The notes under the pieces were generated by a model, which saw only the letters and a program-made list of their open reading frames with translations, had not been told where the DNA came from and did no database searches. From an uncultured Anaerotignum sp. (lineage in GTDB: Bacteria; Bacillota; Clostridia; Lachnospirales; Anaerotignaceae), in assembly GCF_905212195.1 (NCBI RefSeq), contig NZ_CAJMDQ010000015.1, positions 1 through 34,338 of the forward strand: 34,338 nucleotides of DNA, in the 5' to 3' direction. The position numbers and the translations under genes are program-made. Each line of letters opens with the position of its first letter. Within the stretch, counting starts at the first letter, position 1. Below are positions 32,192-34,338 of the stretch, in pieces.

Positions 32192-32205
32192 GGGGTGAGT
32201 GCTAA
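32179..32205. promoter_or_regulatory. CIRCE element (HrcA operator)
   Basis: TTAGCACTG, nine bases, GAGTGCTAA: the canonical CIRCE palindrome with one arm mismatch (final C to G). HrcA binding would cover the hsp20 -35. Confidence 0.95.
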
Positions 32206-32231
32206 TTTTTTTTAAAAAATTTTTTGTAATT

Positions 32232-32258
32232 AAAAAAAGCCTGAAAAATCAGGCTTTT
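32232..32258 (-). terminator. Terminator of the arginase-like gene
   Basis: AAAAGCCTGA (32235-32244) and TCAGGCTTTT (32249-32258) around an AAAA loop, with a T-run on the minus strand. The gene's stop codon is the first triplet of the stem. Confidence 0.85.
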
Positions 32259-33010
32259 CCTGCCTTTCCCAATGCCATGAGGATATGAAGCAGTCTGCCA
32301 TTTACGGAATCATCCTGCAAAATCACTTTATCGTCGGCAGCATGAAAGAGCGCATCGGCACATTCGCCGCAGATATCCGCCCCCAGCACCCGACAACGGT
32401 GGAACAATTCCAGAATCACGTTCTGGAGCTGGGAAAAAGTCAGTGTGCCCTGCTGCCAATTGGTATGTACCTGAGAAGGCGAAAGGATATCCTTATCAAT
32501 GGACAGATAGACAGGCAAATCCTTAGGGAAACAGCTTTCCCAACGGTCGCCTTCCGCAATCTGGTTTTCCTCATAGGCCACCATGCGGCTGCGGTAAGGC
32601 TCCGGCACAGCTGCCACCAGTTCCTTGTCAGCCCCCAGCAGCACCACTTTTTGTACATAAGGATTTTCCTCCAGCACCCCATTCACCCAACAGCCACAGG
32701 ACAGCAATTCCTGAAACAAAGGCGGCTGCATGTCCGGGTGATGGTCAGCCACAGCCAGCACAAAAGGTTCCCGCAGCTTTTCCGTCCACAGCTTCGTCAT
32801 ATAATGGTAATTACCGGAGTCTATGAAATGGATGGCTTCCGCGGAATAAGGGGCAATCTTCCGGCGTAAGGCCTGCTCCCCTTCTTCGTCACAGTAGCAA
32901 TTGGTGCCCTGTATATCCCGGCAGTCAATCCAATGCACATGGACGCCCCGGTAAAAACGCTCCTTCTCATAAATGCCTGTAAAATCCATAATGGTTACAT
33001 CGGATTTCAT
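32249..33010 (-). CDS. Arginase-superfamily (ureohydrolase-like) protein
   Basis: A 253-aa protein with the metal-binding motifs of ureohydrolases: GNYHY (66-70) in place of GGDHS, ADHHPDMQ (88-95) and SIDKDIL (170-176). Typical enzymes hydrolyse arginine, agmatine or formiminoglutamate at a dinuclear Mn site. This one is shorter than arginase (about 300 aa) and the motifs diverge, so the substrate is uncertain. The start is the ATG at 33010 behind AAGGGA; the frame extends further upstream, but over a hairpin with no ribosome site. Single-gene unit, unlinked to the arg or pot operons except by general pathway. Confidence 0.8.
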   Translation of the reverse strand: MKSDVTIMDFTGIYEKERFYRGVHVHWIDCRDIQGTNCYCDEEGEQALRRKIAPYSAEAIHFIDSGNYHYMTKLWTEKLREPFVLAVADHHPDMQPPLFQELLSCGCWVNGVLEENPYVQKVVLLGADKELVAAVPEPYRSRMVAYEENQIAEGDRWESCFPKDLPVYLSIDKDILSPSQVHTNWQQGTLTFSQLQNVILELFHRCRVLGADICGECADALFHAADDKVILQDDSVNGRLLHILMALGKAGKA

Positions 33011-33030
33011 CAAATCCCTTCTTTCTTTCC

Positions 33031-33069
33031 AAAAGGAAAAGGGAACCGTACATCTATACCGTTCCCCTT
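33031..33069 (-). promoter_or_regulatory. Terminator-like hairpin in the leader of the arginase-like gene
   Basis: AAAGGGAACCGTA (33038-33050) and TACCGTTCCCCTTT (33057-33070) pair with one mismatch; on the minus strand TTTTCC-TTTT follows. It lies about 20 bases before the start codon, so it could be an attenuator. Confidence 0.45.
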
Positions 33070-33241
33070 TGCCTGCCTTCAGCATACCACTAAGGAAAAC
33101 AAAATACAAGATACCTTATACAAAAAACAATATCCAATAAAAAAGTAGATGCTTTTTTCACAAAAAAATGTTTCAAAATGAATTTTCATCGTGTAATTTT
33201 CCTTTTTTTGCCAATTTTCCGTTAAGAAAATAGATATTGTA

Positions 33242-33270
33242 TTGTTTTTCATGCATGAACTTCATATAAT
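33242..33270 (+). promoter_or_regulatory. Promoter of cstA with a palindrome in its spacer
   Basis: TTGTTT (33242-33247), a 17-base spacer and consensus TATAAT (33265-33270). The spacer contains the perfect 12-bp palindrome TTCATGCATGAA (33248-33259), a candidate operator. Confidence 0.75.
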
Positions 33271-33277
33271 GACAGAC

Positions 33278-33318
33278 GTAGTTTTTTTCCAGTCTATTCC
33301 AGAAAAGGAAGAAACTAC
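33278..33318 (+). other. Leader hairpin of cstA
   Basis: GTAGTTT (33278-33284) pairs with AAACTAC (33312-33318), extended by TTCC/GGAA, near the predicted 5' end of the transcript. It may protect the message or regulate it. Confidence 0.4.
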
Positions 33319-33347
33319 ACACAAGTTCGGAGAGGAGGTATTATTTT

Positions 33348-34338
33348 ATGACAACATTTATAATCGGACTTGTACTTTTAATTGTTGGGGGTGCCGTATA
33401 CGGAAAATTCGTAGAACACATTTTCCACCCCGACGACCGGCAGACACCTGCCGTACGGAAACAGGACGGTGTTGACTTTGTTCCCATGAGCAAATTCAAA
33501 AACGCCCTCATCAACCTGCTGAACATCGCAGGTACCGGCCCTATCTTCGGCCCCATTCAGGGCATTTTGTTCGGGCCCATCGCATTCATCACCATTCCCA
33601 TCGGCTGCGTCATCAGTGGTGCAACCCATGACTACCTGAGTGGTATGATGTCTCTGCGTCAGGACGGCGCACAGATGCCCGGTATCGTTCGTAAATTCCT
33701 GGGCAACAAAACATTCCAGGTATACAACATCTTCCTGTGCATCCTGATGCTGCTGGTAGGTGCCGTATTTACCTACACACCCGGCGACTTGTTCGCAAAC
33801 CAGATCGTTGGTATCGAAGGGGTCAACGTCTGGACATGGGTTATCTATGCTGTGATCCTGGCTTACTACCTGATCGCAACACTGTTCCCCATCGATAAAA
33901 TCATCGGCAGAATCTACCCTATCTTCGGTGCCATCCTGCTGCTGTCCGCAGTTGGCGTATTCTTCGGCATCTTCTTCAAGGGCTATGAACTGATGAACAT
34001 TGACTTCTCCCATGGTCTGAGCGGTATCTTCAACGTATATCCTCTGTGGGATGCAGCCGGTAACACTGGCGCGGGCACACCTTTCATCCCTGTATTCTTC
34101 GTAACCGTTGCCTGCGGTATCACATCCGGTTTCCACTCCACACAGTGTACACTGATTGGCCGCAGCGTTACTTCCGAAAAAGAAGGTCGTTTCACATTCT
34201 ACTGGATGATGATTCTAGAAGGTCTGATCGCTATGATCTGGGCTGCAGCTGCTATGGGTATCTATGACAAAGGCTCCGTCAGCGGCGCAACAGGCGTTGT
34301 CGGCGAAGTTGCAAAAGACCTGCTGGGCCCCGTTGGTG
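33348..34338 (+). CDS. cstA: CstA-family peptide/pyruvate transporter (partial, C-terminus beyond window)
   Basis: The first 330 codons are present and the frame is still open at the right edge; the family is usually 450-700 aa. It starts at the ATG at 33348 behind AGGAGG. The protein has at least eight hydrophobic segments and the family signatures GGAVYGKFVE (15-24), DDRQTPA with DGVDFVPM, LNIAGTGPIFGPIQG and GATHDYLSGM. CstA proteins import peptides or pyruvate, often when carbon is scarce. Codon use suggests good expression. A palindromic operator in the promoter and a leader hairpin point to regulation. Confidence 0.93.
   Translation, partial: MTTFIIGLVLLIVGGAVYGKFVEHIFHPDDRQTPAVRKQDGVDFVPMSKFKNALINLLNIAGTGPIFGPIQGILFGPIAFITIPIGCVISGATHDYLSGMMSLRQDGAQMPGIVRKFLGNKTFQVYNIFLCILMLLVGAVFTYTPGDLFANQIVGIEGVNVWTWVIYAVILAYYLIATLFPIDKIIGRIYPIFGAILLLSAVGVFFGIFFKGYELMNIDFSHGLSGIFNVYPLWDAAGNTGAGTPFIPVFFVTVACGITSGFHSTQCTLIGRSVTSEKEGRFTFYWMMILEGLIAMIWAAAAMGIYDKGSVSGATGVVGEVAKDLLGPVG

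Noticed and set aside
33171..33240. CodY box upstream of cstA
   Set aside because: AATTTTC occurs several times, but no copy has the partner GAAAATT at the one-base spacing of the CodY consensus.
33348..34338. Treating the minus-strand open frame 33378-34136 as a gene
   Set aside because: It lies antisense to the CstA coding sequence, has no ribosome site and an unlikely amino-acid composition.

Overview
The window looks like chromosomal DNA of an anaerobic, spore-forming Gram-positive bacterium, most likely a Clostridia member (Lachnospirales-like is a guess). The reasons are strong AGGAGG ribosome sites, sigma-A type promoters, a clear spoIIID gene, a CIRCE operator, and the anaerobe oxygen-defence set: rubrerythrin, desulfoferrodoxin and a flavodiiron-rubredoxin-oxidoreductase fusion. 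I see no rRNA, tRNA, CRISPR array, prophage or transposase gene.

Layout. 1-5543 (minus): the start of an unknown membrane or secreted protein, then an operon reading XRE/cupin regulator, potA, potB, potC, potD and a 130-aa unknown; this is polyamine uptake with its own regulator. 6175-9554 (plus): two 394-aa PLP aminotransferases (about 73 % identical by hand alignment) flank a small membrane protein gene. 9905-13239 (plus): a nitrilase-family amidase, an MsrA-MsrB fusion, and asnS. 13270-13998 (minus): an AT-rich orphan gene. 14398-19567 (plus): the arginine cluster argC-argJ-argB-argD-argF behind a strong promoter with a candidate ArgR box. 19807-20349: rubrerythrin with a perfect 7-1-7 Fur box. 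20413-24723: an MFS exporter divergent from maf, then a marR-MATE efflux operon. 24896-27930 (minus): the flavodiiron fusion and desulfoferrodoxin, divergent from a Crp/Fnr regulator (28081-28713). 29103-29357: spoIIID. 29786-31393: a secreted GH26-like protein. 31571-32023: hsp20 under a CIRCE element. 32249-33010: an arginase-superfamily enzyme. 33348 to the end: a CstA-type transporter, cut by the window edge.

Genes working together: polyamine import (pot operon) and arginine/ornithine synthesis (arg cluster) are separate, and the arginase-like enzyme is a further possible link to ornithine or amine metabolism. Rubrerythrin, superoxide reductase, flavodiiron reductase and MsrAB form a defence against H2O2, superoxide, O2 and oxidised methionine. 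Genes for carbamoyl phosphate and argininosuccinate are not in the window.

The least expected signals are: (1) a family of five dispersed, intergenic, multi-hairpin repeats with compensatory base changes, always next to gene 3' ends; (2) a PotA ATPase whose TOBE domain appears split by two Ig-like repeats; (3) the same GTTGC-N4-GCAAC palindrome in the marR and crp control regions; and (4) several structured 5' leaders (second aminotransferase, GH26 gene, arginase-like gene, cstA).
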